Shown piece after piece: positions 1-10,722 of a DNA stretch of 64,000 nucleotides; position 1 is the first letter of the stretch, and each line of letters begins with the position of its first letter. Source of the DNA: Sphaeramia orbicularis. Taxonomy: Eukaryota > Chordata > Actinopteri > Kurtiformes > Apogonidae. Made by a program: the position numbers and the translations under genes. The stretch spans positions 28,445,686 to 28,509,685 of the forward strand of contig NC_043978.1 in the NCBI RefSeq assembly GCF_902148855.1. The letters run 5' to 3'. The notes under the pieces are model-generated. The model saw only the letters and a program-made list of their open reading frames with translations, was not told the DNA's origin and did not search any database.

Positions 1-645
1 ATTAACAGCCAAATATGACATACTCTCAGTAAATAAAGCATCAAAACAGCTTGATGAGATGGAAACAGTCTTATCAGGAAGAAGGTGAGAAGACCAGTAC
101 GTTCCTGGCATGGTACAATAAGTAACTGCAGGCAGAAAGGACTATTAATTCAATTCAGACAGACAAGACCTTTTTATACAAGCACAGATCTTTGTCTATG
201 TGAAGTCTGCCTAGTTTTTATTAGTGTGTACTGGCTGGTTTCATTGGTGTGGAAATTTGGGGCAATGTGTATAGAACTAACATGGACCCTATAATTACAC
301 TCCAAAAAAAGCTATTGGAGTAATAAATAAAGCTGGTTATCTTCAATCAAGTAATCCATTTTTTGTAGGATCTGGTATATTAAAATTTCCTGATATTGTA
401 CATTTAAAAACAATGGAAATTATGTTTCGTGCTAAGAGCAAACGTCTTCCAATTTGCATTCAAGTTCGTAGAAGGGAATTAAAATTATTATAATTTAAGA
501 GGGATGTTTGTGTTTGAAACTTGTAAATCAAGGACAAATGTTAAATATTGTGTTTCTGTTGGTGTGAAATTATGGAAACAATTGAAGGATGAAGTGAAAT
601 TGTGTAGGTCGTTGTCGAGTTTTTAAAAAGCTTTAATTTTCAAGG
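1..645 (+). mobile_element. LINE fragment, L2-like, reverse transcriptase C-terminal end
   Basis: The plus strand reads as a decayed reverse-transcriptase tail. Around 249-295 it gives VEIWGNVYRTNMDP, then after a one-base loss in a run of A near 303-309 it continues AIGVINKAGYLQSSNPFF, followed by LKFPDIVHLKTMEIMFRAKS. The order (EIWGN, LQKKAI, NPFF, LKFPDIV) matches the C-terminal part of L2/CR1-superfamily LINE proteins and parallels the LINE at 17.4-18.9 kb. The element is cut by the left edge of the window and has several frame breaks, so it is inactive. The clade is inferred from motif layout only. Confidence 0.65.
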
Positions 646-1260
646 GCTATGAAAGAACAATGATCCCTAAGTGACTTAAGACACTAAACATAGATTAATT
701 TGTGTTAATGTGTTATTTTGCTGCTACTTCAGGTGTGGAGTTGGAGTAAGGATGGGAGTAGGAAAAGCAGAAATAAGCCTCTGGCTTCATGACCTGATGA
801 TAAAAGGGAAGAACCATAATTAGTTTTAAAACAATGCCTTTAATACTGCATGACTAATATGTATTGAAAAACTACAAAGTAACAAATTTGACAGATTACA
901 ATAGATTAGGACCAGCAGGACGTGTAGGACACACTATGTGTTAGTGGAAAAAGGATCAGGCAGGGTACTCACCAAGGGGAGTCTATCGCAAGACCCAGTA
1001 ACAACCAACATGTACACACCGTGATCACTGCAAATAGCACAATCCAATAACTGAGGTAAACCTACAAACTACTAAGGGTGCAATACCACGGATACTCCCC
1101 GCAGATCCTCCCACTGCCTGACAAACAGAAGAAAACACAATATTAACAACTGGTTGGTTCATAGATAATTGCCACAATCGGATCGCACAATAAAAACATG
1201 TGGCAGAGAAACAATGACAGACAGCTCATGACGAACTGGGTTAAGTTTACACTAATAGAA
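646..1260. other. Intergenic, nothing recognised
   Basis: AT-rich sequence without a convincing reading frame, splice-site pair or terminal repeat. I see nothing here that supports a feature. Confidence 0.4.
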
Positions 1261-1261
1261 A

Positions 1262-1915
1262 AACATAGGACCAATGGCCCTATAGCTTAACGGCCAAATT
1301 AAAAGCTTTGGGAAATGTATCCAGGTGCCATTTATTATTACCCAGTTATGTGTATTTATTATATAACAGAAATAGCCCATGTTTTGGTCATATTCCAATC
1401 AGATCTGTAAAAAAAATTCAAATTCCAACTTGATAGTGAAGTTGGAATTTGAATTTCGGAGAAGAAGACAATTGAAAATTTTTCCCCGTAAGAGTCCATG
1501 TTAAATTTTCCGTAAGTTCCCGGATCCAGAAGAAGATCCTGATCAGCATGTGGCCATTATGTTTTGGTCATCTCCCCATCAAGGCTGGACTGTAGAAATT
1601 TAAACTGGATATCATTTATATTTACTGAGTTATTGCATTGATCCACTTCCTATCTCTTATAATGGGGAATTTTTTCAAAGTCGCACTAAATCCAGAATTA
1701 GATCTGGATCCAAATAATTTCACTAACTTTTGTTGACATCATCATAAAGAAGCTGTATACCAAGTTTGAAGTCAATCGGAATTGTAGTTTCGGAGAAGAA
1801 GACGATTGAAATTTTTGTAACGGATGACAGACGACAGATGACGACGACAGACGATGACAGACGCCACATGACGACAATAGCTTACAGCCTGTCGGCCGGT
1901 AAGCTAAAATCCAGG
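1262..1915. repeat. Unclassified interspersed repeat with inverted AGCTTA/GGCC ends
   Basis: The block starts with a TATAGCTTAACGGCC-like end and finishes with GGCCGGTAAGCTAAAA, which is its rough inverse. Inside are two similar phrases, TTCGGAGAAGAAGACAATTG (about 1456) and TTCGGAGAAGAAGACGATTG (about 1790), and a run rich in GACGACAGA near 1825-1875, like LINE 3' tails. The last 40 bases can fold into a hairpin (AGCTTA ... GGCCGGTAAGCT). The family is unknown to me; a LINE 3' region is the likeliest source. Confidence 0.4.
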
Positions 1916-2102
1916 TGAGTCCAAACTTTTGACTGGTAGTGCAAGTACAAGAATCACTCAACACATCAACAAATTTTGTTAGCAATGCAAAAAAAACCAA
2001 AACAGAAAAACAACAGCAGGAGGGGGAGAGAATGAAGGAGGGGCAGGCACTTGAGTGACAGCCTAGGAATCTCTGACATCACCTTAAACTTCTATTTCCT
2101 CC

Positions 2103-2108
2103 TATAAT
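2103..2108 (+). promoter_or_regulatory. Possible TATA element of first bradykinin-receptor gene
   Basis: TATAAT sits 108 bases upstream of the ATG at 2216 and just before a GAGCGAGTCAGTGACAGACTGAGCAG-type leader without ATG. Spacing fits a TATA box with a short 5' UTR. No other evidence supports it, and the match is short. Confidence 0.25.
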
Positions 2109-2215
2109 AGAGCGAGTCAGTGACAGACTGAGCAGAGCAGCAGCAAGAACTTGGACAGATTGGTTAGACAGAGCTCTCCACATTTCACATCTGGACTTAA
2201 TCTAAAACTGGGACA

Positions 2216-4577
2216 ATGGCCCTGCCTACAAGGTATGTTAAAGGTTCATGTGCTGTGTTTATAACTTGTGCATGTTTTATACCTACTGGGTTTTTCCTCA
2301 CTGCAAAGTAGATTCAAACCACTTTACTGATGAATGTGACAAAGCTCTCTTAAACACAGAAGCAAATTCCTGACACTGTTTGAAATGACCACTTTCACAG
2401 TTACATAATTACAGTGTCTATGTGCCAATATTAATCACTAGCCTTTCTTTTCCTTATGTATCTCAACATGTTTTAGTGTTAAATGTGCACATTACCAAGC
2501 AAGAGCAACAACAGTAATTAAAACCATCCCTTTTTTTCTCCCTTTTTCTTAACCATAGAACTTAAAAACAAGACTTCAATCAAATGTTTTAATTATGCTG
2601 TGGCTCCAATGTCTCATGTAAATGTAATATTTTGTTTCTCTACCAACAAAATAAACAAAAAAGTTGTAGTCAAAATATTCAAACATATTCATAGGGATAC
2701 AAATCATGTTGAGGTTACAGTCTCAAGGGGAAAAATAACTTAAGGTTCAGTCAGACCACAACATATAGGATGCCACAGGCGAAAAACTACAAAGCAAGTG
2801 ATTTTAATCATAAACGAGTTGGAGACCCTGGTCAAAGTAACAAAAGGTGGGAAGAGTATTGGACCAAGCCACGCAGTTGGCTGTCGGATCCAACTCTGTC
2901 CCCTAACCTAACCAAAAAGTCAAAACTTACCTAAGAACCAAAACCGACAACAGGACCATTGGAAACCTGTAACTCAAAGCTTTATGCAAAAACGATAAAC
3001 AAAAGAGAAAGGTGTTTCCATGTCAGGAGCTCCTGTTCCACTCTCCTCTCTCCACTCGTATACCCTGCCTCCAGTCATCGCCTCAGGTGGATCTAATCAG
3101 CTGCTTCATGGACAGAGAAGAGACAGGTTATACACAAATAAAGCAGAGGTAGAGAGTCACCAACAGGGGGCACAAGTAACAGTTGATAAAAGCCATTTTT
3201 CCTCTTTATAGTGTGTGAAATATTCTATGTATTTAACAGAGACAAGTCACTACCAGTTGTTTACGCACAAATTTCCCTCCATCACTGTGCACATGAAAGG
3301 ATGTGTATTGTTTTTTCAGTTGTTAGCCCTTTTCATATCATATATTCTTTTTTTATGTGATTTCAGCTATGTTTAACTTCCTCTATTGTTCCACAGTTTC
3401 CCAGTTGACATCACCAACACTACCATAAATGAAGATCTGGTAAATACCAGCAACAAGTGTCCTGAAACAGAGACTGACTGGATTGTTGACTCTTTCTATA
3501 AAAAACAATTCTTGATACCTTTTTCAATGTGATTTCAGCAGTGTTTAACGTCGTTTGTTGTTCCACAGTTTCCCAGTTAACATCACCAACACTACCATAA
3601 ATGAAGATCTGGTATATACCAGCAACCAGTGTCCTGAAACAGAGATTGACCAGATGATCTACACTGTGGTGCCTGTGTATCTTCTCATCATCTCTGTGCT
3701 GGGAATTGTACTTAATATTCTGGTCCTTTTGGTGTTCTGGCTCCACAAGAATCCCTGCACCGAACCTGAGATCTACCTGAGCAACATGGCGGCTGCTGAC
3801 CTCCTCCTGATGTGCTTTCTGCTCTTCTGGGCTGCCACCGTAGCCAACAAATACAACTGGTTCTTCGGTGCCCTCATGTGTCAAATGGTCAACTTTTGCA
3901 TTGTCGTGAACGCCAACTGCAGCATCTACTTCCTTGTTCTGGTTAGCATCGATCGTTTTTTGGCCCTGGTGCATCCACTGTCTAATGATAGAATACGCAG
4001 CCGGAAATGTGCTCGACTTGGTTGTGTGCTGGTCTGGTGTTTTGGTTTGAGCCTCGGTATCCCCACGCTCATGTGCAGAAAAGTGAAAGATTACCCTCAA
4101 TTTAATTTTTCTAGCTGCTCTTTTGATTGCAGTGAAACTGTATTTTATACAAATGAGGTGGTTAAGACCATGTTCGGCTTCATTATCCCAGTTGCCATCA
4201 TTTCCTACTGCACCGTCAAGATCATTCAAGCTTTGAAAAATCGATCAGTAGAGAGTGCCAGGATTCAGAAAATGGAGCACAAGGCTACCTTTCTGGTGTT
4301 GGTAGTGCTAGGGGCATTTCTGATCTGCTGGGCCCCATTTCAGACATTGAGGATCATAGAAAATTTCCTAAGGACTGGAATCATCCCTGGAAATAGCAGC
4401 TGTGAAGTTGTCCGAGTCTTTGACATCTGCATGCACACCTTTAACTATCTTGCCTTTTTTAACAGTGTTCTGAACCCTATCCTCTATGTGATCGTAGGAA
4501 AGAATTTCCGTACAAAAATGCGAGAAGTCTCCAACAGATACTGTACACTGAGACAAAATCATCATCCACACGACTGA
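2216..4577 (+). CDS. Bradykinin receptor (B1/B2 family), two coding exons
   Basis: Class A GPCR for kinin peptides, expected at the plasma membrane and coupled to Gq/Gi. Coding exons are 2216-2232 (ATGGCCCTGCCTACAAG, donor GTATGT) and 3569-4577 (acceptor TTCCACAG); the phase-2 join gives MALPTSFPVNITNTT and a 341-residue protein. This start is chosen because the tandem paralogue has the same 17-nt exon and phase. Seen in the protein: two N-glycosylation sequons in the N-terminus, the kinin-receptor Cys in CPETE, seven membrane helices, AAADLLL in TM2, Cys in ALMC before TM3, SIDRFLALVHP (DRF in place of DRY), CWAPF in TM6 and NPILY in TM7. HKNPCTEPEIYLSN closely matches human B2. The short tail starting NFRTK recalls B1 instead, so B1 versus B2 is left open. 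It is one of a tandem pair with the gene at 22.65-24.34 kb. Confidence 0.9.
3352..3482 (+). repeat. Tandem duplicate of the 5' end of the receptor's main exon
   Basis: About 130 bases, including the branch/polypyrimidine region, acceptor CCACAG (ending 3396) and the first coding part, are repeated 172 bases downstream at 3524-3654 with roughly 90 percent identity. The upstream copy keeps an open frame for the glycosylated N-terminus (SFPVDITNTTINEDL) and for CPETETDW, but does not run into TM1. It is a decoy or vestigial exon start. A donor-like GTAAAT at 3440 would make a 43-nt exon and break the frame, so functional inclusion is unlikely. Confidence 0.75.
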
Positions 4578-4903
4578 CCACCAGCTCAGCCTCGACAAAA
4601 ACAAGCATATGAAGGTTTACCATTTTGTCTGTGTCTGAGATGTTATTGGATTTTTCATTTGATGTTGCACCTTGTTCAAGCTTAATTACCTGAGCCTGAC
4701 CCAAACACGTTCCTAACAAGACACTACTGATTGTATTTTAATAGACTCTGGGTCTAGGCTACGATATACACACAAAGCACCCTTCATGTCTGAACAGTCA
4801 TCTTAACAGGATAGTGGCGTAGATTTTATCTGTGCAGTCTGTCAATACGCTTGTGTTTGTTCCAGATTTTAACCTGTTTAAACATGTGCATAAGTTACCA
4901 TTA
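4578..4903. other. 3' flank of first bradykinin-receptor gene
   Basis: Presumably 3' UTR and flank. No AATAAA close to the stop was found, so the polyadenylation site is not located. Confidence 0.4.
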
Positions 4904-5449
4904 TGCCACGTTTCCACTACGTGGTACCAGCTCGGCTCGACTCAACTCAACTCGGCCTTTTTGCGTTTCCATTATGAAAAGGACCTGGAATCTGGTACCT
5001 GGTACTAGTTTTTTGGTATCACCTCCGCCAAGGTTCCAAGACTGGGGACCAGATACTAAAACGCGACATGTGAACACTGCAGACCACTGATTGGTCAGAG
5101 AGTTTTCTCTGTGACCCGCCTGTTTTACAAAAACCAGATGCGTTAGTTTACAGTAAATATAGCGGCAGCTTAATCCACACAGTGACAGCCCGCAAAACTA
5201 CACCATGGTCGGAGGAGATTTAGTCTGTGGCTGCTGACATAAAAATTCAACGCGAGTTTGACGAGACAACACGCAATGAACAAGTTTATCAGCAACTCTC
5301 TGAGCAGACGACACGGAAGTAACGCGCCGCATCGCCATGACGTCCAGGTAGTGTAAAGTCGATAGTATCCTGTAATGGAAATGGTCTCCAGGAATAGGAC
5401 CTGGTACCCAAGTCGAGTCGAGTCAGTTCCATGTAGTGGAAACGCGGCA
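4904..5449. mobile_element. PIF/Harbinger-like MITE
   Basis: A 546-bp element with terminal inverted repeats: the left end TGCCACGTTTCCACTACGTG matches the inverse of the right end, TGCCGCGTTTCCACTACATG. It is flanked on both sides by TTA (4901-4903 and 5450-5452), the 3-bp TWA target duplication typical of PIF/Harbinger. The interior is CpG-rich and has no transposase frame. Confidence 0.75.
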
Positions 5450-5789
5450 TTAGATCATAAGAGGAAATGTACCCCCTCGTGCACAACCTTGTCTTTCAGA
5501 AAGTGAAAGAGGATAGAAGACAGAGGTGCAATTAATCATGTTATCGTGTTTTTGTAAGATATTTATCGCTTAGTCTTAACACTGCCTTCTGTCATTTTAA
5601 CCCAAACCTGTATGACACGTCAACCCCACAGATCTCACCTGAATGCAGCGCATGTTAGAGCGTGTTTTTATCACTCCAACCATCAACCATCAAAGTATGA
5701 TGAAGAACACAAATTTGTACACGTGTGTATATTTTTGACTTAATTACAACGTCTGTATCCTGACCTCCAGGGCTGAAAGATGACGGCTG

Positions 5790-6851
5790 AATCCCAATTC
5801 ACCCCCCCCCCCCCCCCAACACACACTCCTACCCTTCTCTTTTGCGCATACTCATGAAAGGGTAGGGGTGTCATGATTCTTAGTTAGTCGGAGGGGAAGG
5901 GCTAAGGCGGAGGACTATATAGCCCTCTGTCATGACCCTTCCCTTCTGGTCATGTGGGCTGCTTGTCTGTCCCTAACATTTGTGTACAGGTGGAGCTAGG
6001 GGCAGACCAGTGTACATGCGTGGCACGTCTGGGCCCGACGTGCCACGCCTATTTATACCGGCGGCAAAACACCAGACTCTCTCTCTCCTTCGCTGCTCAG
6101 GCCAACACCAGCGCCAGACCACCTGTATCTTTTCGTTGTCTTTGTCTTTTGTTTCACACCATACAACACTCACACTTATCACATTCACTCACCTCAACAC
6201 TCACCCCATTACTGATGCTACAGATGCCACATCCAATACGGTTTATACTATTTGCACATTTCTCTTTACTTCATAATAAATAAATGACTTTATTCTTTAA
6301 TGCATACTTAGCTGTCAGTGTCCTTTTGTTATGCCTAGAGCCAGGCCATGACACCTCAAAACAGAGATATTTTAGGACCACACTACAAACAGAAAGGTAG
6401 GAGAAATCTCCCATAATTCTGTTCGAAACATTGGCAAGATGGAGGTAAACACAACAAAAAAGTGCAGCAGTGTGATGAAAGAAACACACAAATGAATGTA
6501 TTTTCTCTGTAAATAACTTAATCATTCGATCAACTGTTTAATGCTGTTTCAATGTGTTATAGATCACATTTCTGTGGTTTATAGTTGATAGCCGCAAAAA
6601 GATAACCAAAGCTCATGCAACAGAGACGGTTACAGCTACTGATGGCATGGTGAATACTGACAGAAACAAAGTTTTCGCATTGGTTAATAGTGGCATCGAT
6701 GACTGCTGATGACATAACAGGTGATGAAGGGTTGTCCCATTTCATAGGAGATTGTTTCAACCCCTAACCCTTGCAGCTCCGTTTCAAGGGGTAGTGACAA
6801 GTGCAAGGGGTAGGGGTAAGGGTTAGGGCTAAGGGGTGAATTGGGATTGGG
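5790..6851. mobile_element. TIR element, AATCCCAATTCACCCC family, copy 1
   Basis: Ends are AATCCCAATTCACCCC on the left and GGGGTGAATTGGGATTGGG on the right, inverse of each other. Subterminal arms are purine/pyrimidine-skewed (ACCCTTCTC..., AGGGGTAGGGG...). The same ends and interior words recur at 18.9-20.6 kb. It is non-autonomous and the superfamily is undetermined. A lone LTR is inserted at 5928-6353, and a C homopolymer lies at 5802-5817. Confidence 0.65.
5928..6353 (+). mobile_element. Solo LTR of an LTR retroelement (fossil)
   Basis: A 426-bp lone LTR begins TGTCATGAC and ends GCCATGACA, with the 4-bp target duplication CCTC on both sides (5924-5927, 6354-6357). It has a TATTTATAC promoter-like box near 6050 and an AATAAA signal near 6280. 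It sits inside the MITE at 5790-6851, so it is younger than that copy. It is probably a Ty3/Gypsy or ERV-type LTR; no internal genes remain. Confidence 0.75.
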
Positions 6852-7926
6852 TCGATGTTTTCAGCCTAGTGAGATGGTTCTCAACAGCCCATTTCCACAT
6901 TCAAAACAACTGTGCAGCATGTTCATATGTAGTCTCTCAGGTAGTCTGCTATTTAACCCACCTAATTACTCTGTTCATGCAATACACAAAGTGAATATTA
7001 TTTATTATATACACAACTGTATGTGTTTGCATATATCATGCACTTGAATTTACTTGGTGGAATTTCATGGAATTCTGCTGGCTGATAGCTGTGTCTCCAT
7101 AAAATGTCGAATGAATTGTAAGTGCAAAGTGCATAATATGCATTGTATCGTCAGCAGGACACACTGTTGGCTATGTTACACAGTACTTTAATAAACACAG
7201 TAGGAGAAGCAATGCATTCTTTTGTTTATTTGCATGAAAAATGTCATGACGTGTTTTAACACTTTAATAGAATATCTAGGAAGATGCAACAACAATTAGT
7301 CACTAGAATTGTTCACTATGTCAGAATTTATTCCAAAAATGGCATCTTGATTCCTGTGTTCATACTCAGTGACTTTAAAATGTACAGTTGTGGAACAGTA
7401 CATTTTCTGTGTAAAGCTTCAAAAATGTCTGACACTATTTATTGTTTTTATTTTGCTGTCATCCACACTCTGCCATGCTTTAATGACTCTTTGTTGTCAA
7501 TAATTCTTCTGTACTGAGCTTGTACAAATCCAGTAAAAACTGAATTAAGTCAACATGTTGTTGTTGTTTGTGAGGTATACACAATGACTAGTGGCTATAA
7601 CGAATGAAATTAAATGAAAAAAAAACACAAATCGTCATTAGTTATGACAGATGAACTGATTGCAAAATTCTTGGTCAATACTAATATTTAAAATAACAAT
7701 TTGGCCAATGCCACAATCTCTTATTGTTAAAGTTTCTAAATTCTTTTAGCCCAGATCAACACAGATTCAAACATGGAAATATGACAAAAAATAAATATAA
7801 TGCAACAGATTAATATGTAATTAGATGATCACAGAGATTACATGACCTGAAACTGACATGATTTGTGTTTAGGAATCAATTACTCAACGCACACCTACAC
7901 AAAGTTCTGTTTTTTGGTCCTCATTG
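6852..7926. other. Intergenic, nothing recognised
   Basis: AT-rich sequence with short frames lacking similarity to anything I know. No terminal repeats or splice-bounded frames were found. Confidence 0.4.
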
Positions 7927-7934
7927 TGTACAAG

Positions 7935-9402
7935 CAGGGCAGGACTGGCTAATCAGGAGGACCAGGACAATTCCCGGTGGGCCAGTATAATATTTAGGCT
8001 GCGAGGGCCGGAGTTCACTTTAAATATTTATTTATTTATTTAATTTTTTCTTTTTTTTTTGGGGGGGGGGGGGGGGGGGTTCAGTCATAGCACTGGGTTG
8101 ATCATGTAATCTGCAACCACTGTTCCTGGGCCACCACCCCCTCTACTACCAAGCTGTTTTTTTTTTCTTCCTCTTTTTTGCTGACGCACCGTGACCTGAC
8201 GTAATGTGTCCTTACATACGGTTAGTAGCTCTATACTGTAGCTGTGTAGCATATACAGTCTGTGCTCTGTAGGCTATGTCGATGGTCAGCTGTGTTTGCT
8301 GTTTGAAACATGGATAATAAAAAGAGTAAGGGTGGCGCTGAGAAGGCAAGAATTAAAAAGAGGAGAGCTCTTGAAGCAAACGCAGCCAAATGTGCCAAAA
8401 TCGGCAACTTTTTCACAAAAACAACCTCCCGTTTGGAAACAACTAATGAGGACGATGAAACGGGTAAACCACCTTTCAAGCGAGTTAATTATCGAGTCAA
8501 TGAATTGTGTGCCATTGTGGCATGTTACGTAATGTTATGCAATTTAAATAATAGTATGATGTGACGCCACATAACTGGGAAACTTTGTCTTGTAGCTCCT
8601 CAGAGTCAGAAAGCAGATCCAGCACCAGGCACCAGCCATGAGCCCACAATTCCAGAGTGGGCACGTAGGACTGCTCACAGAGTGAATATTATTATAATAA
8701 ATAGGCTACAATGAAGAGTATGGTGTAGGCCTGTTCAATATGAAAGGTGCTCTGAGATGCTAGGTGATTCAGCACTCCATTAATGAAACTGGCACGAAGG
8801 CTTTGCAAAATAGAAGATTTGTGCTGAGAATTATGACCGTTTTTAAAATGTGATTTAGTGTCAGAAGCAGAGTCCGGACCCAGTAGTGATGAGGGGATTG
8901 CTCCCGTCAGTATGGAAGGAAAAGGTGAGCTGTTGTAACGGATTGTGTGAACAAGCAAGCATTAGTTCCAGTTAAACCACTTTCTATACCCAAACAATAG
9001 TACTGACCTATTTTAATTTTTATCATTAAAAGTGAGACAGTAAATACACAAAGCCCACAACTGAAAGGCAATAGCATAAAGTAATATTAAATAAGCCTGC
9101 ATATTTTGCCAATGTAAATATCTTAATTGGTTAAGTAAGTCAAAATGTCTGTAGATATTATTTTTTATTGTGATAGGGAAACTGGAGGAAGTGTGAAAGG
9201 GAGAGCAGATTCTACTCAGGGACTGATAACAGAGGAAGCAGCACAGCAACAGAACCCTGAACCGCTAGTCAGAAATGAGACAGATGAAGATAACATGTAA
9301 GGTTATAATTACATGATTTTAATAATAATTGGTTGTGATCTAAACTGGGCCGGTCTGAGGTATGAAACTCCAGGGCTGAAAATGAGTCTCAGTCCAGCCC
9401 TG
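7935..9402 (+). mobile_element. hAT DNA transposon, internally deleted, with exact 8-bp target duplication
   Basis: A 1468-bp element starts CAGGGCAGGACTGG and ends CAGTCCAGCCCTG, and is flanked by identical TGTACAAG at 7927-7934 and 9403-9410. This is an unambiguous hAT insertion. It keeps the 5' coding end of a transposase (8310 onward), but the catalytic body is gone. A run of 19 G lies at 8061-8079. Confidence 0.88.
8310..8564 (+). pseudogene. hAT transposase N-terminal remnant (ZMYM/TTF-type family)
   Basis: The frame starts MDNKKSKGGAEKARIKKRR and continues ANAAKCAKIGNFF. The basic KGGAEK...KKRR leader followed by KC.KI..FF matches the N-terminus of vertebrate hAT transposases related to TTF-type or ZMYM1-like zinc-finger proteins. 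After about residue 60 the frame leaves the family, perhaps at an old intron. Later acidic segments around 8600-8660 and 9180-9300 may be further exon remnants. It cannot encode an active transposase. Confidence 0.55.
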
Positions 9403-9491
9403 TGTACAAGTGATCAGTTTCAGACTGATAACTGATCATGTGTTTTTAATATCCTTAACACACAAAGACATAAACAGCTGCCAGTGTCCAC

Positions 9492-10203
9492 TGTCACATC
9501 AGCTCCCAGATGTTAGTCTGGTTTTGTCTGTCTTGTCCATCTTGTCTGTCATTTCCGGTTTTATTTTGTTAAGTCCTCCTCATGTGTCATGTCTGGTGTC
9601 CTTACTTCCTGTTCCTAATTTTCCCCACCTGTGTGATTACCTTTCCCCGCCCTGACTTGTTACACCTGTGTCTCGTTTTCTTTCCTCCCTCTTGTGTATT
9701 TAAGCCCTGTGTTTCCCCTTGTCCTGTGCCAGTTCGTATTCTCCCTCGTGTGATACTTACCAGTGGTTTTTGGATCCTGTCTGTTTGCCTGTTTTTGACC
9801 TGGATTGCCTTTTCTGACTCCTGCTTTTTGCCCGACCCTTGTCTGTGCCTCTGCATCCAATGATTCTACGTGTGTTCGACCTTTTGCCTGATTAACTGGT
9901 ATGTGAGCTTGCCTGTTCGTTATGTCCTGTTGCCTTTCCGTTTGCCTTCCCGTGTATGACCTGGTTCGATTACTGACTATCCTCTGCTTTCTCCTAGTCG
10001 GGTTACTGACCCGGGCTGTGCGGTCCACTCTCCGGTCCAGTCCCCGGATCCTGTGAAGAATCTGGGACTCAGTGTCTTCAAGGATCAGCTTAATTACACT
10101 ATCAGTGAACTGTCAGTTGATATTGTGTTTAATTAACACTGAACTTTTACATCTGTCTCTGGGTCTTGCAATTGGGTTCAGTTTCTGTACTCAGACCATT
10201 ACA
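9492..10203 (+). mobile_element. Solo LTR (fossil), Ty3/Gypsy-like
   Basis: A 712-bp unit begins TGTCACATCAGC and ends CAGACCATTACA, with 5-bp target duplications TCCAC at 9487-9491 and 10204-10208. The CT-rich body with GTGTATTTAAGCCCTGTG (TATA-like) is typical of teleost Gypsy-type LTRs. It is inserted in family A copy 1, so it is younger than that copy. No internal region is present. Confidence 0.78.
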
Positions 10204-10334
10204 TCCACAAGCATCTACCGATCTAAAATGTTTAAATAATTACAATGAAAGGCAGTTTCTCAGCTTTCCATGGCCATCACATATGACCCATCTGCCATCT
10301 TCTGCAACACTGATTAACCAATAAAACCCATGTA

Positions 10335-10567
10335 CAGGGTGTCCCATAAGTCTCCATACATAGGAAAAATAAAAGTTTCTTGACATAAACCATTTTTATT
10401 TATATAATATGCTCTATATGACTGCCATTTTGTCGGGAACACATTTCAATGCATGTCCTCCACTGCTGAAGAACTATAGAGAAGAAATACAAAGAAATAC
10501 ATGTTAGAACCATATATGTATGGAATGTATTATGTCTCCTATGTATGGAGACTTATGGGACACCCTG
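10335..10567. mobile_element. Tc1/mariner MITE, 233 bp
   Basis: Near-perfect inverted ends CAGGGTGTCCCATAAGTCTC ... GAGACTTATGGGACACCCTG lie between TA dinucleotides (10333-10334, 10568-10569). It is inserted in family A copy 1. The family interior rejoins exactly across one TA, confirming the TA target duplication. Confidence 0.88.
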
Positions 10568-10722
10568 TAGTTTGATTAAAAGACAGTGGTGGTAGATGCT
10601 TGAAAAAGTAATTTTTTTTTCCATTCTTATACTGTATAATAACCTCTGAATTTACTCTTTGCTTTTGTGAGCATCTACATGATCAGTAAATTAAATTAGA
10701 TATATGAAAATACCTGATTTAC

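Larger units (their letters stand above)
9459..10722 (+). mobile_element. TTAA-flanked (piggyBac-like) MITE family A, copy 1, with two nested insertions
   Basis: TTAA at 9455-9458 is followed by a variant of the family's left end (CACACAAAGACATAAAC). The body resumes after the LTR at 10209 (GCATCTACCGATCTAAAATG) and after the mariner MITE at 10570 (GTTTGATTAAAAGACAGTGG), and fades out near 10722. The right terminus is missing. It was the first of three insertions at this spot. Confidence 0.65.

Noticed and set aside
3397-3439. A 43-nt alternative exon from the duplicated acceptor to the GTAAAT donor
   Set aside because: Adding 43 nt shifts phase and gives a stop right after joining the main exon; no support for use.
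3420-4229. 269-codon minus-strand frame opposite the first bradykinin receptor
   Set aside because: It is the antisense shadow of a conserved GPCR exon; a similar shadow lies opposite the second receptor at 23339-23818.
5954-6283. 109- and 98-codon plus frames and a minus frame
   Set aside because: All inside the lone LTR at 5928-6353; no protein similarity.
9582-10028. Frames of 93-122 codons on both strands
   Set aside because: They lie within the lone LTR at 9492-10203 and reflect its skewed composition, not a gene.
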